DNA of 64,000 bases from Nocardia africana NBRC 100379 (GCF_001612635.1 NZ_BDAV01000009.1:62001-126000), one strand, 5' to 3'; positions 27,274-39,976 are shown, counted from the stretch's first letter. The notes: generated from the letters alone by a model not told the origin. A program made the numbers and translations.

Positions 27274-27279
27274 TACCAT
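27274..27279 (+). promoter_or_regulatory. -10 element for leaderless paaX-like transcript
   Basis: TACCAT ends exactly 6 bases before the ATG and no Shine-Dalgarno is present, the layout of mycobacterial leaderless promoters. Confidence 0.45.
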
Positions 27280-27285
27280 CGAGCC

Positions 27286-28047
27286 ATGGGTTCGAGCGCG
27301 GCGGGGGTCCGGCGACTAACGGCGAGGTCGGCCATCCTCAGCGTCTTGCTCGGTGCTCACCCGGGAGAGGCGCCGGTCAGTTGGATCGTGCGCGTGGCGG
27401 CTGGGCTGGGACTGCAGGAATCCGCCGTTCGAGCCGCGCTCACCCGGATGGTCGCCGCCGGTGACCTCGAGCGTGTCGACGCTACCTACCGACTGTCGGC
27501 CCGGCTGATCGATCGGCAGCGCCGCCAAGACGAAGCTGTCGCCTCCCATCGTGCTGCCTGGGACGGGCAGTGGCGCATGGCGTTGGTTACCGTCGGTGCC
27601 GACGACTCCAGCGACCGTGCGGCACTTCGGGAAGCCTTGCAGCACATGAAGTTCGGCGAGATCCGCGAAGGGGTGTGGGCTCGCCCGCGCAACCTCCACA
27701 CCGTCGTTCCCGCTGCCGCCGAACGCAGGTTGTCCTTTTTCACCGGCGTCCCCGACGAGCCCCCCGCCGAACTGGCCGAACGATTGTTCCGCCCGCGCGC
27801 TTGGGCAGACACCGCGCGGAGGCTGTTGTCTGCCTTCGACACCGCCGACACCATCGCCGCGCGCCTCGAAATCGCCGCAGCCACGGTCCGCCACATTCTC
27901 GTCGATCCGCTCCTGCCGACGGAGCTGTTACCGCCGCGCTGGCCCGGAGAGGCGCTTCGCGACGTGTACGCGGGCTTCCGCACGGAATTCACCGCCTTCG
28001 CCGAAGAACTTCTCGGTACCTCCACCGCAGAGGTCGTATCCGGGTGA
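27286..28047 (+). CDS. PaaX-family transcriptional regulator (253 aa)
   Basis: Matches PaaX-type repressors along its length: an N-terminal winged helix (TARSAILSVLLG, then ESAVRAALTRMVAAGDL, residues about 12-65), a central domain (WRMALVTVGADD) and the C-terminal PaaX_C part (FRPRAWADTARR, LVDPLLPTELLPPRWPGE). PaaX regulators usually answer to aromatic CoA thioesters. Divergence from the AurF/AidB operon makes that operon the likely target. The start is probably leaderless. Confidence 0.88.
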   Translation: MGSSAAGVRRLTARSAILSVLLGAHPGEAPVSWIVRVAAGLGLQESAVRAALTRMVAAGDLERVDATYRLSARLIDRQRRQDEAVASHRAAWDGQWRMALVTVGADDSSDRAALREALQHMKFGEIREGVWARPRNLHTVVPAAAERRLSFFTGVPDEPPAELAERLFRPRAWADTARRLLSAFDTADTIAARLEIAAATVRHILVDPLLPTELLPPRWPGEALRDVYAGFRTEFTAFAEELLGTSTAEVVSG

Positions 28048-28184
28048 AGCTGGCGCCCGGGCTCCAGCCCAACTTTCGGCGACCTGGAGTGCGGTGAAGG
28101 AGTGGTCACACTCAGTGCTACGTCGCCGCAGCCGTTGGGGGTTGCGCTGCGGTGACAAATGCACCCCGTTCTCCGGGATGCGCC

Positions 28185-28190
28185 TACCGT
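28185..28190 (+). promoter_or_regulatory. -10 element before decayed gene
   Basis: TACCGT followed by exactly 6 bases and ATG 28197, the same sequence and spacing as in front of the gene at 39557. Confidence 0.35.
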
Positions 28191-28196
28191 GGCGGT

Positions 28197-28623
28197 ATGG
28201 AGTATCGCGCGGTCGAGCGGGCTGCGGCCGCGGCCGAGCGCGCCAGCGAGTTGACGGTCCGTATCGCGGCAGTGATCGCGGGGCAGACCCGGACGCCGGC
28301 GGGCAGCTCGAGCCTCCGACGTCCGTCTACCGACCGGCAAAATCTACACGTGCCGGGTGGCGCGGGAGCCGGCGACGGTGACTGCTTGCACGGTGGGCGG
28401 GGAAGCCAAGCGCGGCGACCAGGTCGCAGAACCGTTTATCGGTCAAGAGATCTCCATGGCGGATCGGCGACGGAACGGCCACCGTTGGACGGCTTTCGGC
28501 AGAGGTGTGGATCCGTCACGCGCGGTCGGGACGCCGCGACGACCCTTACGCGGGCACGCCGTCAGTCAGTCGGAGGGTTCCGAAACGGAAATCATTCCGC
28601 GACGTCCTGTCGACGTTCTGTAG
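28197..28623 (+). pseudogene. Probable frameshifted remnant, unknown product
   Basis: ATG 28197 has a good leaderless promoter and opens a plausible helical N-terminus (MEYRAVERAAAAAERASEL) for about 40 residues, after which the frame turns Arg/Ser-rich. Normal-looking protein then appears in the +1 frame from about 28318 (VRLPTGKIYTCRVAREPATV) and in the remaining frame from about 28460 (RIGDGTATVGRLSAEVWIRH). This suggests one coding region broken by two frameshifts. No family was recognised. Confidence 0.3.
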
Positions 28624-29320
28624 GTCCCCGGAGAATCGGTGATCGGCTGCCATCGGCAGCCCTAATCGACTGGCTCATGCCGTGCCAAATACCGCTGACC
28701 AGCGGTTCAGCCCCGTTTGCGGCGCCTGTCAAGCAACCATCCGGACGACCCGCGGACCGCCTATCAACACATCGATCGCATCTGGAAGGCGTGCCGATCC
28801 CCAGCCGAGAGCTGGCAACGGCGATTTCCGTCGGCGCCGCCGACGGACACCCGGCTGCTACGTCGTCATGCTGGAGTGGCTCACCTTGTGGGGAAGAGGG
28901 TTCGAGCCGGTGAGCGAGGATGGCATCTGATCGCACTCGGCGACCGCATCGTCTACACGATCGCGCGCTGTGTGCTCTGGGCCGTGATGCGCAAGGATGG
29001 CCAACGGGATCGGTTCTGGTGCGGGCACTTTCATGACACCTCGGCTATTCAGGTAGCAGGCCGCAGCGGGACAAGAGCGAGTGTGCAATCGGGCCATTCG
29101 GAGGGCTCATCGACGGCCACACATCATCACATCGACAGGCGCGGGCTCCAGCACTAAGCCGCCGGCAACTCCCAACGGATGGAGTACCTGAATCCTCAAA
29201 GTGACGGTAAAGTAACGATTCTGGCTCGATTCCTGCAGTCGGCAGCCGCCTGACCTGCGGAAATGTTTCGGGGCAGCGCAATCCGATCGTATGTCGGGTG
29301 ATCGATCCGATGGGAAATAG

Positions 29321-29929
29321 ATGAGATTCACCAATATTGTCGGCACCTCGCTGATCGCCATCGCGGCGACGAGCATCGCCTACGGTACCGCTTACGCCGA
29401 GCCCGCCGCGCCCGCGCCGGCGCCGAGCCAGGTTCAGACCCAGCAGAGCCAGGCCGTGCACGGCACGGACCATGGCGTCGGCTACACCACCGAACTCGCC
29501 GATATGGGCAACAAGATCGTCACCACTGTGTCGGGTGGCAAATTCGCCCTCGCGTCGGACAAGTCCGCGGTGACCCTGACCAACGACCAGGGCGCCGTGG
29601 TGATGAGCTACCCGCTCTCGGCCAAGGGCCCCAACGGCACTACCGTCGCCGCCGCGGTGAGCGAGGACGGCACCAGCCTGACGCTGACCCCGCAGGGGCA
29701 GCCGATTTCGTCGGTGAAGAACATCTCCGGTCAGGAGTGGTTCTTCTCCGAGCTGCAGCACGCCTCGCTGGGTGCCGCGGTCGGGGCGGTGATCGGCTTC
29801 CTGGTCGGCCTGCTGTTCATCGGCATCGGCTCGATTCCGGGCGCGGTGCTGGGTGGTGTGATCGGCCTGCTGGTCGCGGGCGGCCAGCCGCTGATCGATT
29901 CGGCCTTCGCCTACTTCAGCGGCAACTGA
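29321..29929 (+). CDS. Secreted protein with glycine-zipper tail (202 aa)
   Basis: Unknown function. Signal peptide MRFTNIVGTSLIAIAA to AYAEP (cut near residue 27), a Pro/Ala/Gln linker, a beta-rich domain (KIVTTVSGG, VAAAVSEDGTSLTLTPQ) and a Gly-rich hydrophobic C-terminus (about residues 145-195). The pattern YxT...TLTPQ followed by the hydrophobic tail is shared with the protein at 21069-21785. GGGAAA precedes the ATG. cobK starts about 28 bases later on the same strand and may be co-transcribed. Confidence 0.82.
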   Translation: MRFTNIVGTSLIAIAATSIAYGTAYAEPAAPAPAPSQVQTQQSQAVHGTDHGVGYTTELADMGNKIVTTVSGGKFALASDKSAVTLTNDQGAVVMSYPLSAKGPNGTTVAAAVSEDGTSLTLTPQGQPISSVKNISGQEWFFSELQHASLGAAVGAVIGFLVGLLFIGIGSIPGAVLGGVIGLLVAGGQPLIDSAFAYFSGN

Positions 29930-29957
29930 TACGGGAAGTGTTGCGACACTGAAGGTT

Positions 29958-30680
29958 TTGATTCTCGGCGGCACCCGGGAAGCCCGGCAGCTCGCCGATA
30001 TCGCCTCCGGCGAGCGAGGATTCGACATCGTCTCCTCGCTCGCCGGTCGCGTGCGCGAACCTGTTCTGCCCGCCGGCGCGGTGCGGATCGGCGGCTTCGG
30101 CGGCACCGAGGGGCTACGGAATTGGCTGGCGGACAATGCGATCGACGCGGTCGTCGACGCCACCCATCCCTTCGCGGGCACCATTTCTTCGCATGCGGCG
30201 GCCGCGGCGCGAGCAGGCGGGGTGCCGATCGTGCATCTGCGCCGGCCGGGGTGGTCCGAACAACCCGGTGACCGGTGGTCGCGAGTGCCGGACCTGGTGT
30301 CGGCGGCCCGCGCCGCGGCCGAGTTCGACCGCGTATTCCTCACCATCGGCCGCCAGGGCGTGGCCGCCTTCGCCGGGCTCGATGAGCCGTGGTTCCTCAT
30401 CCGGGCCATCGATCCGCCCACCGGACCCGTTCCGCCGCATCATCTTCTGCTTCTCGCCCGGGGTCCGTTCAGCGTGGCGCAGGAGGTCGATCTGCTGCGC
30501 GAGCATCGCATCTCCGCGATGGTGACCAAGGACAGCGGTGGCGACCTCACCGCGGCCAAGCTGACCGCTGCCCGCACGTGCGGCATCCCGGTCGTCGTCG
30601 TCGACCGGCCGCCCGTGCCCGAGGGTGTCGAATGCGCGGAATCGGTTGCGGCGGCGTGGGAGTGGTTGACCGCGCTCTGA
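29958..30680 (+). CDS. cobK: Precorrin-6A reductase CobK
   Basis: NADPH-dependent reductase of the aerobic (late cobalt insertion) cobalamin pathway. Family hallmarks are LGGTREARQLA at the N-terminus, DATHPFA (residues 68-74), LTIGRQG and MVTKDSGG near the C-terminus. The start is unclear: no ATG or GTG is available; TTG 29958 gives MILGGT, while a CTG at 29949 would restore the usual three extra residues of the first strand. It faces the - strand cob genes, so the locus is split in two transcription units. Confidence 0.92.
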   Translation: MILGGTREARQLADIASGERGFDIVSSLAGRVREPVLPAGAVRIGGFGGTEGLRNWLADNAIDAVVDATHPFAGTISSHAAAAARAGGVPIVHLRRPGWSEQPGDRWSRVPDLVSAARAAAEFDRVFLTIGRQGVAAFAGLDEPWFLIRAIDPPTGPVPPHHLLLLARGPFSVAQEVDLLREHRISAMVTKDSGGDLTAAKLTAARTCGIPVVVVDRPPVPEGVECAESVAAAWEWLTAL

Positions 30681-30748
30681 GGCCGCGGATCGGCTCGCCT
30701 TCGACGCGGTGATCTCGCGGCCTCCCGGAGCAATGCGACCGGCGGGCC

Positions 30749-32413
30749 TTACCGGTCGGCCGCCACCGTCGCCGCGTTGTCCTTCGCGGCCTGTCCGTAC
30801 CGCCGCGAGGTGAACACCCGGGTCCCGTGCGGCGTATCGACGGTCGCGGTGGTGGACGCGCCGATGATGAGCAGCGTGCGCATGTCGACCTCGTCCGGAT
30901 TCAACTCGGCCAGGGTCGTCACGCGCACCGATTCGGTCGGTCCGCCCACGTCGCGACCCAGCACCACAGGGGTGTCCGGGCCGCGATGCTCGAGGACGAG
31001 CTCGCGCAGGGCGCCCACCTGCCACCGCCGCTGGGTGGAGGCCGGATTGTAGATCGCGATCGCCATATCGGCCGCTGCGACCGCCGAAATGCGTTGTGCC
31101 ACCGTCTCCCACGGCTTGAGCCGGTCCGAGAGCGAGATCATCGCGAAGTCGTGGCCGAGCGGCGCGCCGATGCGGGCGGCGACGGCACTGGCCGCGGTGA
31201 CGCCGGGCAGTACCCGCACGGGCACGTCACGCCACTGCGGATCCGCGGACTCCTCGACGACCGCGGCCGCCATCGCGAAGACCCCGGGATCGCCGGAGGA
31301 CACGACGACCACGCGCGCTCCGGATTTCGCCAGATCCAAGGCCATGGCGGCGCGTTCGGATTCGACCCGGTTGTCGCTGAGATGACGGCGCTGCCCGGGG
31401 CGGACCGGCACCCGATTCACGTACGTGGTGTAGCCGACGATATCGGTCGCCGCCGCGAGGGCGCGGGTGACCTCGGGCGTGGTCCACTGCTGGGAGCCGG
31501 GGCCCAGCCCCACGACGACGACCTCGCCGACCTCGGGGGCGTCGGCTGTGGTCGAAAGGTCCTGAGTCGCAGTGGTTTCGGCGGTGGTGAACGGTATCTC
31601 GGTGGTCGGTGCGGGTCCGGGTACGACGGTGATGGCGAAATACGGCACCTCGGCGTCGGAGACATCCGCGGCGCGCAGGATCCGCTGCCGCCCGGTGCTG
31701 GCGCGTTCCACGTAGTAGGCGTCGTCGAGCCGCCCGGCTTTCGAGAGCGCTTGCCGCACACCGGGATAGGTGCGGCCGAGTTTCATGATCGCCGCGGCGT
31801 CGGCGTCGGCGAGGCGTTCGGCGAGCTGATCCGGCGGCATGGTCCCGGGCAGCACGGTCAGCACCTGCTCACCCTCCACCAGCGGTGTGCCGAGCGCTGC
31901 GGAGGCGGCACTGACCGAGGTGATTCCCGGGATGATCTCGGCGGGGAACCGGTCGGCCAGACGCCGGTGCATATGCATGTACGAGCTGTAGAACAGGGGA
32001 TCGCCGGCCGCCAGCAGCGCGACGGTGCGGCCCGCGGCCAGATGCCCGGCCAGCAGGTCGGCGGCGCGTTCGTAGAATTCGTCGATGGCGCCCTGATAGC
32101 CGCCCGGATGGTCGGTGGTCTCGGTGGTCACCGGATAGACGAGATGTTCTTCCAGCTGGCCGGGCCGCATATAGGGCGCCGCGATCGAGCGGGAGATGCT
32201 GCGACCGTGACGGGCGCTGTGGAAGGCGATGACATCGGCGGATTCGATGATGCGGGCCGCCTTCACCGTCACCAGCTCAGGGTCGCCGGGCCCGAGCCCT
32301 ACGCCCCACAACTTTCCGGGAGCCACACCCTGGGCGCTCATGCTGCGCCGGTCGAGGAACGAGCTGGGGCGCTCCGTGGTTGCGTGCCCTGCCTCAGCAC
32401 CCTGAGCGCTCAT
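30749..32413 (-). CDS. cobIJ: CobI-CobJ fusion: precorrin-2 C20- and precorrin-3B C17-methyltransferase
   Basis: Two SAM-dependent tetrapyrrole methylases in one chain of 554 residues. The CobI half (residues about 30-270) has [28 protein letters not shown] and [14 protein letters not shown]. The CobJ half (about 300-545) has [29 protein letters not shown] and YNPAS. This fusion is common in Mycobacteriales. The start overlaps the cobH stop. A second in-frame ATG lies 72 bases further in (32341), and both starts read MSAQG; either may be used. Confidence 0.94.
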   Translation of the reverse strand: MSAQGAEAGHATTERPSSFLDRRSMSAQGVAPGKLWGVGLGPGDPELVTVKAARIIESADVIAFHSARHGRSISRSIAAPYMRPGQLEEHLVYPVTTETTDHPGGYQGAIDEFYERAADLLAGHLAAGRTVALLAAGDPLFYSSYMHMHRRLADRFPAEIIPGITSVSAASAALGTPLVEGEQVLTVLPGTMPPDQLAERLADADAAAIMKLGRTYPGVRQALSKAGRLDDAYYVERASTGRQRILRAADVSDAEVPYFAITVVPGPAPTTEIPFTTAETTATQDLSTTADAPEVGEVVVVGLGPGSQQWTTPEVTRALAAATDIVGYTTYVNRVPVRPGQRRHLSDNRVESERAAMALDLAKSGARVVVVSSGDPGVFAMAAAVVEESADPQWRDVPVRVLPGVTAASAVAARIGAPLGHDFAMISLSDRLKPWETVAQRISAVAAADMAIAIYNPASTQRRWQVGALRELVLEHRGPDTPVVLGRDVGGPTESVRVTTLAELNPDEVDMRTLLIIGASTTATVDTPHGTRVFTSRRYGQAAKDNAATVAADR

Positions 32414-33045
32414 TCCTGCTCACTCGCGATCGCGTTCAGGGCGGCGGCGGTGATGGCGCTGCCGCCGCGCCGGCCGTGCACGGTGAGGTAGTCGAGGTCG
32501 CCGTATTCGGCCAGCGCCTGCTTGGATTCGGCGGCGCCGACGAAGCCCACCGGGATTCCCAGCACCGCGGCGGGCCGGGGTGCGCCGGCGTCGAGCATGT
32601 CCAGCAGATGGAACAGCGCGGTCGGGGCATTGCCGATCGCGACGACGGCGCCGTCGAGCCGATCACGCCACAACTCCAGTGCCGCAGCCGATCTCGTGTT
32701 ACCCATCTCCTGAGCCAGCTGCGGTACCCGCGGATCGGCGAGCAGGCACAGCACCTCGTTGTCGGCGGGCAGCCGTTTGCGGGTGACGCCGGAGGCGACC
32801 ATGGTGGCATCGCACAGAATTGGCGCGCCGCCGCGCAAGGCGGTGCGGGCGGCCGCCACGACCTGCGGGGTGTGGGAGATATCGGTCGTCAGATCGACCT
32901 GGCCGCACGCGTGGATCATGCGCACCACCACCTGCGCGACATCGGCCGGGAACCGCGCCAGATCGGCTTCGGCCCGGATCGTCGCGAACGAGCGCCGATA
33001 GATCTCGGCCCCGTCGGTGAGGTAGCTGGTACGCACATCGGACAT
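32410..33045 (-). CDS. cobH: Precorrin-8X methylmutase CobH (211 aa)
   Basis: Moves the C11 methyl group to C12, giving hydrogenobyrinate. Features: [13 protein letters not shown] with the catalytic histidine, [31 protein letters not shown] and [19 protein letters not shown] 33045 gives the family length and has AGGGTG 6 bases upstream. The same bases include TAGGGT 7 nt before the ATG, so leaderless transcription is also possible. Overlaps cobIJ by ATGA. Confidence 0.94.
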   Translation of the reverse strand: MSDVRTSYLTDGAEIYRRSFATIRAEADLARFPADVAQVVVRMIHACGQVDLTTDISHTPQVVAAARTALRGGAPILCDATMVASGVTRKRLPADNEVLCLLADPRVPQLAQEMGNTRSAAALELWRDRLDGAVVAIGNAPTALFHLLDMLDAGAPRPAAVLGIPVGFVGAAESKQALAEYGDLDYLTVHGRRGGSAITAAALNAIASEQE

Positions 33046-33116
33046 GCGCATCACCCTAGCGGTGGGAATCCGGCCCCCGAGCGGCAGCGTGGGCGAGGCG
33101 CCTCCGGCCCGCGACA

Positions 33117-33686
33117 TCAGAACGGCAACCGCGCCCGCCACGGCGATTCGGCCGGATCGTGCAGGGGATTGGCGAGGACGAGATAGCGGAACAGGGCCAG
33201 CGCCCCGGTCAGCAGCAGAAGCGCGAGCGGGAGTTCGGCCAGGACGGCCGTCGCGATCGAGACCCGGATGTCGTCGGGACCGGCGGTCGTGGTGTCGAAC
33301 CAGGCGTCGGCCAACAACAGCACTCCGGTGCCGAAGGCGGGCAGGATGAGCAGCGCCCGGCGCCGCCAGCCGAGATAGGCGGTGGTCGTCATCATCACCA
33401 CCAGCAGGATGTCGAATCCGATCCACACGAGGGACCAGTTGTTCGCGTTGTACTCCTCCGGCAGCGTGAGCCCGAGGTAGACCAGCCACGGGATCATCGC
33501 GACAGAGCCGCCGACCATCAGCCACAGCCGCAGCCCCCGGGCCACACGCACCCGGCGCGGATCCGGCCGCACCCGGTCCGGTCGCAGGCGTGCGACCAAT
33601 TCGAGCCGCTGGGCGAGCGAGAGCTGCTCGATCTGCGCGTCGGAGAGCAGGGCGGCGGTGGACGGCTGTGCGGCGGACGGGTCCAT
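33117..33686 (-). CDS. Integral membrane protein, unknown (189 aa)
   Basis: About four hydrophobic segments (roughly residues 53-72, 86-104, 110-128 and 143-168) after a hydrophilic, basic N-terminus ([22 protein letters not shown]). No recognised family. It lies between cobH and cobG on the same strand, with gaps of 71 and 58 bases. The placement hints at a role linked to cobalamin synthesis or cobalt handling, but nothing in the sequence proves it. Confidence 0.7.
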   Translation of the reverse strand: MDPSAAQPSTAALLSDAQIEQLSLAQRLELVARLRPDRVRPDPRRVRVARGLRLWLMVGGSVAMIPWLVYLGLTLPEEYNANNWSLVWIGFDILLVVMMTTTAYLGWRRRALLILPAFGTGVLLLADAWFDTTTAGPDDIRVSIATAVLAELPLALLLLTGALALFRYLVLANPLHDPAESPWRARLPF

Positions 33687-33744
33687 CGATTCAGTGTGCG
33701 CGAACCGCGGGGACGAGGCATAGCGGGTCGCGGCGGTGGGTGTC

Positions 33745-34938
33745 TCAGCGGTCCGCGCGCGGCCCCGTGATGCGATAACCGCCGGGTTCGGCGACCACCT
33801 CGGTCACCGCCCCGGCCGGACGCCCACATTGCCGGTCGCAACCCGACCAGTGCTGCCGCCCGGCGACGACCACCTGATCGGCCGCGACCTCGGACAGATC
33901 CGGCGCCGGGGCGCCGACCGGCAGCACCCGCCCGGAGGCGACGGCGTCGGCCGCGTCGGCCCGCACGTCCGTGAGGGATTTCGCGCAGCCCGGCCGCCCG
34001 GCGCACGCGGTCACCGCGAGCCAGGGTGAGTTGGCGTCGAAGATCAGGCCCATCGGTGCCAGTACCCGCACCACCTGTTCGGCGGTCCACTCGTCCATAT
34101 CGGCCAGCACCAGGCTGCGCCACGGGGTGATCAGGATCGGATGGTCCACCGCCGCAACGAATTCCGCCGTGCGGGCGGGGAGGGCGCCGAGTGGTACCGC
34201 CGCCCCGAGCGCGACCCGGTCGTCGGCCTGGGCGAGCCAGCCGATCGGAATATCGTGGCGGGCATCGAGTTCCATCGGTTCGGCGGTCGGTTCCAGGGCC
34301 AAGTCGGTGAGGATCCGGGCCGGGCCGTCGGCGACCTCGCGCAGCCGCCACTGCTCGCCGCGCACCCGCTGGAAACCGTGTGCCGCCGCCAGCATCGTGT
34401 CCACGGCACGGTCGGAACCGATGCGCGCGCCCGAATCGCGCCCGGCCAAGATCAGCGCGAACTCGGTGTCGTCGGTGGCGTGGACGCCGATATCGCCGCC
34501 GAGACCACTGATGTCGCCGCGGCCGTCGTCGAGGGTGAACAGCACGCGCCCGGGCAGTGCGGCCAACTCCGACGCCTGCCGCAGTCCCGCGTCGAGCTGC
34601 GCGGCCAATGGATGCACATCGCTCCAGCCGCCCAAGCGGCCCGACAGCGGCGAGGCCACGATGTTGCGCACCCGCTCGTGGGTGGGCGCGGGCAGCAGAT
34701 CGGCCTGCTCGAGGCGTCGGGCCAGTGCCTCCGCATCGTGCATCTGCCGCAATTGCACATTGCCCCGGGAGGTCAGCTCGATACTGCCGTTACCGAGCTC
34801 GTCGGCGGCCGCGGCCAGCACCCGCAGCTGATCGGGGGTGATCGCGCCGCCGGGCAACCGGATCCGGGCCAGCGGACCGTCGGCGGCCTGATGCAGTCGC
34901 AGGACACCGGGGCAGGAATCTGGGGCGGAGCGCGTCAT
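33745..34938 (-). CDS. cobG: Precorrin-3B synthase CobG (397 aa)
   Basis: Oxygen-dependent ring-contraction enzyme related to sulfite/nitrite reductase, which places this pathway on the aerobic route. Duplicated ferredoxin-like halves start at ARIRLPGGAI and at the central repeat; ELTSRGNVQLR is typical. The cysteines CAGRPGC and SGCDRQCG (C-x5-C and C-x3-C) bind the 4Fe-4S/siroheme-type centre. A TAGGCT element lies 9 bases before the ATG. Some relatives use CobZ or CobG-less routes, but this one looks complete. Confidence 0.93.
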   Translation of the reverse strand: MTRSAPDSCPGVLRLHQAADGPLARIRLPGGAITPDQLRVLAAAADELGNGSIELTSRGNVQLRQMHDAEALARRLEQADLLPAPTHERVRNIVASPLSGRLGGWSDVHPLAAQLDAGLRQASELAALPGRVLFTLDDGRGDISGLGGDIGVHATDDTEFALILAGRDSGARIGSDRAVDTMLAAAHGFQRVRGEQWRLREVADGPARILTDLALEPTAEPMELDARHDIPIGWLAQADDRVALGAAVPLGALPARTAEFVAAVDHPILITPWRSLVLADMDEWTAEQVVRVLAPMGLIFDANSPWLAVTACAGRPGCAKSLTDVRADAADAVASGRVLPVGAPAPDLSEVAADQVVVAGRQHWSGCDRQCGRPAGAVTEVVAEPGGYRITGPRADR

Positions 34939-35012
34939 GATGTTCCCAGCCTACGAGCCGTGGGCGGCCCGAACGCGGCCGGTGCGTCCGAGGCGCGCGC
35001 ACGACGGGCGGC

Positions 35013-35342
35013 TCAGTGGCCACGCCGCAGGCGCAGGCGGTGACGCGCACGGTGCGGTGCGCCCGACTGTTCGAGCGTGCCGGCCGGCCAGGAGGGATCC
35101 CACAGCAGATTCGGGCCGGCGTGATGGGTGATCCGGTCGTGATAGGCGGTCGCGCCGAACAGGCTCATACCGCTGAGGAATGCGGTGGTGCAGATCGCGG
35201 TCGCGACGAGAGCCCAGCCGCGGTGGCCGCTGCCGGCCGCGGTCAGTCCCATCGCCAGGGTGCCGAATCCGATCAGAACGCAGAAATAACTGGTCCAGGC
35301 GACCATACGGTTGCGCCGCACCCAAGGCGGGGTGGCGGGCAT
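35013..35342 (-). CDS. Small membrane protein, tandem paralogue A (109 aa)
   Basis: Two membrane segments (about residues 15-34 and 42-62) between MPATPPWVRRNRMVAW and a histidine-rich tail (YHDRITHHAG, PHRARHRLRLRRGH). It aligns over its whole length with the neighbouring 35347-35664 product, so the pair arose by tandem duplication. The His-rich tail could bind metal; this is only suggested by composition. Located just upstream of cobG. Confidence 0.72.
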   Translation of the reverse strand: MPATPPWVRRNRMVAWTSYFCVLIGFGTLAMGLTAAGSGHRGWALVATAICTTAFLSGMSLFGATAYHDRITHHAGPNLLWDPSWPAGTLEQSGAPHRARHRLRLRRGH

Positions 35343-35346
35343 GGGA

Positions 35347-35664
35347 TCACCGGTCCTTCGGGGTACTCCTGTCCCGGGCGCTGATCACGGCCTTCCACAG
35401 CTGATCGTCGACGTAACTGTCCGACAACAGGTGTGGATTGTCGTGGCGCTCGAGGTGGTCGCGGCGGACCGTGGACTCGAAGACCAGCAGCCCGAAGATC
35501 GCGACCGCCGCACACGCGCCGGCGGCGACGAGCAACAACCCGCCGTGGCCGCCCGCGGCAGCGGCCAAAGCCATTGCTAGCAATGCAACAGCAATCATCA
35601 TGCATGTAATTCCCGACCAGGCGGCAAAGCGGTTCCGCCTGCTCCATCCCGGTGTGTTCGGCAT
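35347..35664 (-). CDS. Small membrane protein, tandem paralogue B (105 aa)
   Basis: Paralogue of the preceding protein, sharing the MPxTPxWxRRNRxxAW start, a GH-G turn between two membrane helices and a TxxRDxxxxHxxPxLL segment. Its tail is longer in acidic residues and lacks the His/Arg run. ATG 35664 is chosen by alignment with the paralogue; the upstream extension would cover the riboswitch. Gap to paralogue A is 4 bases. It diverges from the riboswitch-controlled cobN. Confidence 0.72.
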   Translation of the reverse strand: MPNTPGWSRRNRFAAWSGITCMMIAVALLAMALAAAAGGHGGLLLVAAGACAAVAIFGLLVFESTVRRDHLERHDNPHLLSDSYVDDQLWKAVISARDRSTPKDR

Positions 35665-35727
35665 ATTCACAGCGTACGCCGCGGAGTCGGATCGGGAAAT
35701 ACCGGTCACAGCAGTGCGATAGCATCC

Positions 35728-35812
35728 GGAGGCTCGCCGATACGAGGAAAACCGGTGCAATTCCGGTGCGGTCGCGCCACTGTGACAGTCAGACCCTCCG
35801 GGCGGGCGGCCG
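35728..35812 (+). ncRNA. Cobalamin riboswitch
   Basis: The stretch contains the conserved core of cobalamin riboswitches in order: GAGGAA, CCGGTGCAATTCCGG, GCGGTCGCGCCACTGTGA, then AGTCAGACC. It ends about 34 bases before the cobN start and its ribosome binding site GAGGAGAA. Adenosylcobalamin or another cobalamin is expected to repress cobN when bound. The exact ends were not folded and are approximate. Confidence 0.9.
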
Positions 35813-35845
35813 TATCCATCATGGGCGCGTCACCCGAGGAGAACC

Positions 35846-39469
<3,624 letters not shown>

Positions 39470-39544
39470 GGCCGCGCCCGCTACGTCGGCGGGCGGACCG
39501 GCCCGTGCGCCGCGCGGCGGATGTGCCGGGCGCGGATTCGGCCC

Positions 39545-39550
39545 TACCGT
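39545..39550 (+). promoter_or_regulatory. -10 element, leaderless
   Basis: TACCGT, then 6 bases, then ATG 39557, with no Shine-Dalgarno. Confidence 0.45.
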
Positions 39551-39556
39551 GGGGAT

Positions 39557-39946
39557 ATGACCTGGAATGATCTCGCACAGCAGAAGTACGTCCTGCTCAC
39601 CACCTACAAGAAGGACGGCACGCCGGTCGGGGCCCCGGTCTGGGTGGCTCCCGACGGCGACCGGCTGGTGGTCTGGACCAATCCGAAGACCTGGAAGGTG
39701 AAGCGGCTGCGCCGCAATGCCGCGGTGACGGTGCAGGCCTGCGACGCCCGCGGCCGCACGTCCGGATCGCCGGTGAGCGCCGGGACCGCGCGCATCCTCG
39801 ATGCCGACGGCACCGAACGGGTCCGCGATCTCATCGCCCGCAAATACGGCGTGATCGGCACCGTGCTGATCCGCGGCCACAAGTTGATCTTCGGCAAGGA
39901 TCGCTCGGTCGGGCTGGCGATCACCGCCGAACCGGCGGGGGAGTAA
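39557..39946 (+). CDS. PPOX-class F420-dependent oxidoreductase-like protein (129 aa)
   Basis: Split-barrel flavin/deazaflavin protein: YVLLTTYKKDGTPVGAPVW at the N-terminus, then KTWKVKRLRRNAAVTVQ with the cofactor-phosphate contacts, and KYGVIGTVL later. Members bind F420 or FMN and reduce varied substrates. It faces a paralogue at 39977-40363, with 30 bases between stops. ATG 39557 removes an unlikely N-terminal extension and fits the leaderless promoter. Confidence 0.85.
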   Translation: MTWNDLAQQKYVLLTTYKKDGTPVGAPVWVAPDGDRLVVWTNPKTWKVKRLRRNAAVTVQACDARGRTSGSPVSAGTARILDADGTERVRDLIARKYGVIGTVLIRGHKLIFGKDRSVGLAITAEPAGE

Positions 39947-39976
39947 CCGCCGCCGATCGAGCGGGACCGGGTCGGA

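Larger units (their letters stand above)
28048..29320. other. Gene-poor region (1.27 kb)
   Basis: No intact gene could be supported on either strand. The first part (28197-28623) looks like a decayed gene and is listed separately. Between 28700 and 29160 several frames give short stretches of ordinary-looking protein (WHLIALGDRIVYTIARCVLW on the + strand near 28930-28990) broken by stops. No transposase, tRNA or long repeat was recognised. Confidence 0.5.

Noticed and set aside
28717-29157. 146-codon + strand frame as a gene
   Set aside because: No ribosome site, mixed composition, only a short protein-like stretch; kept as part of the gene-poor region.
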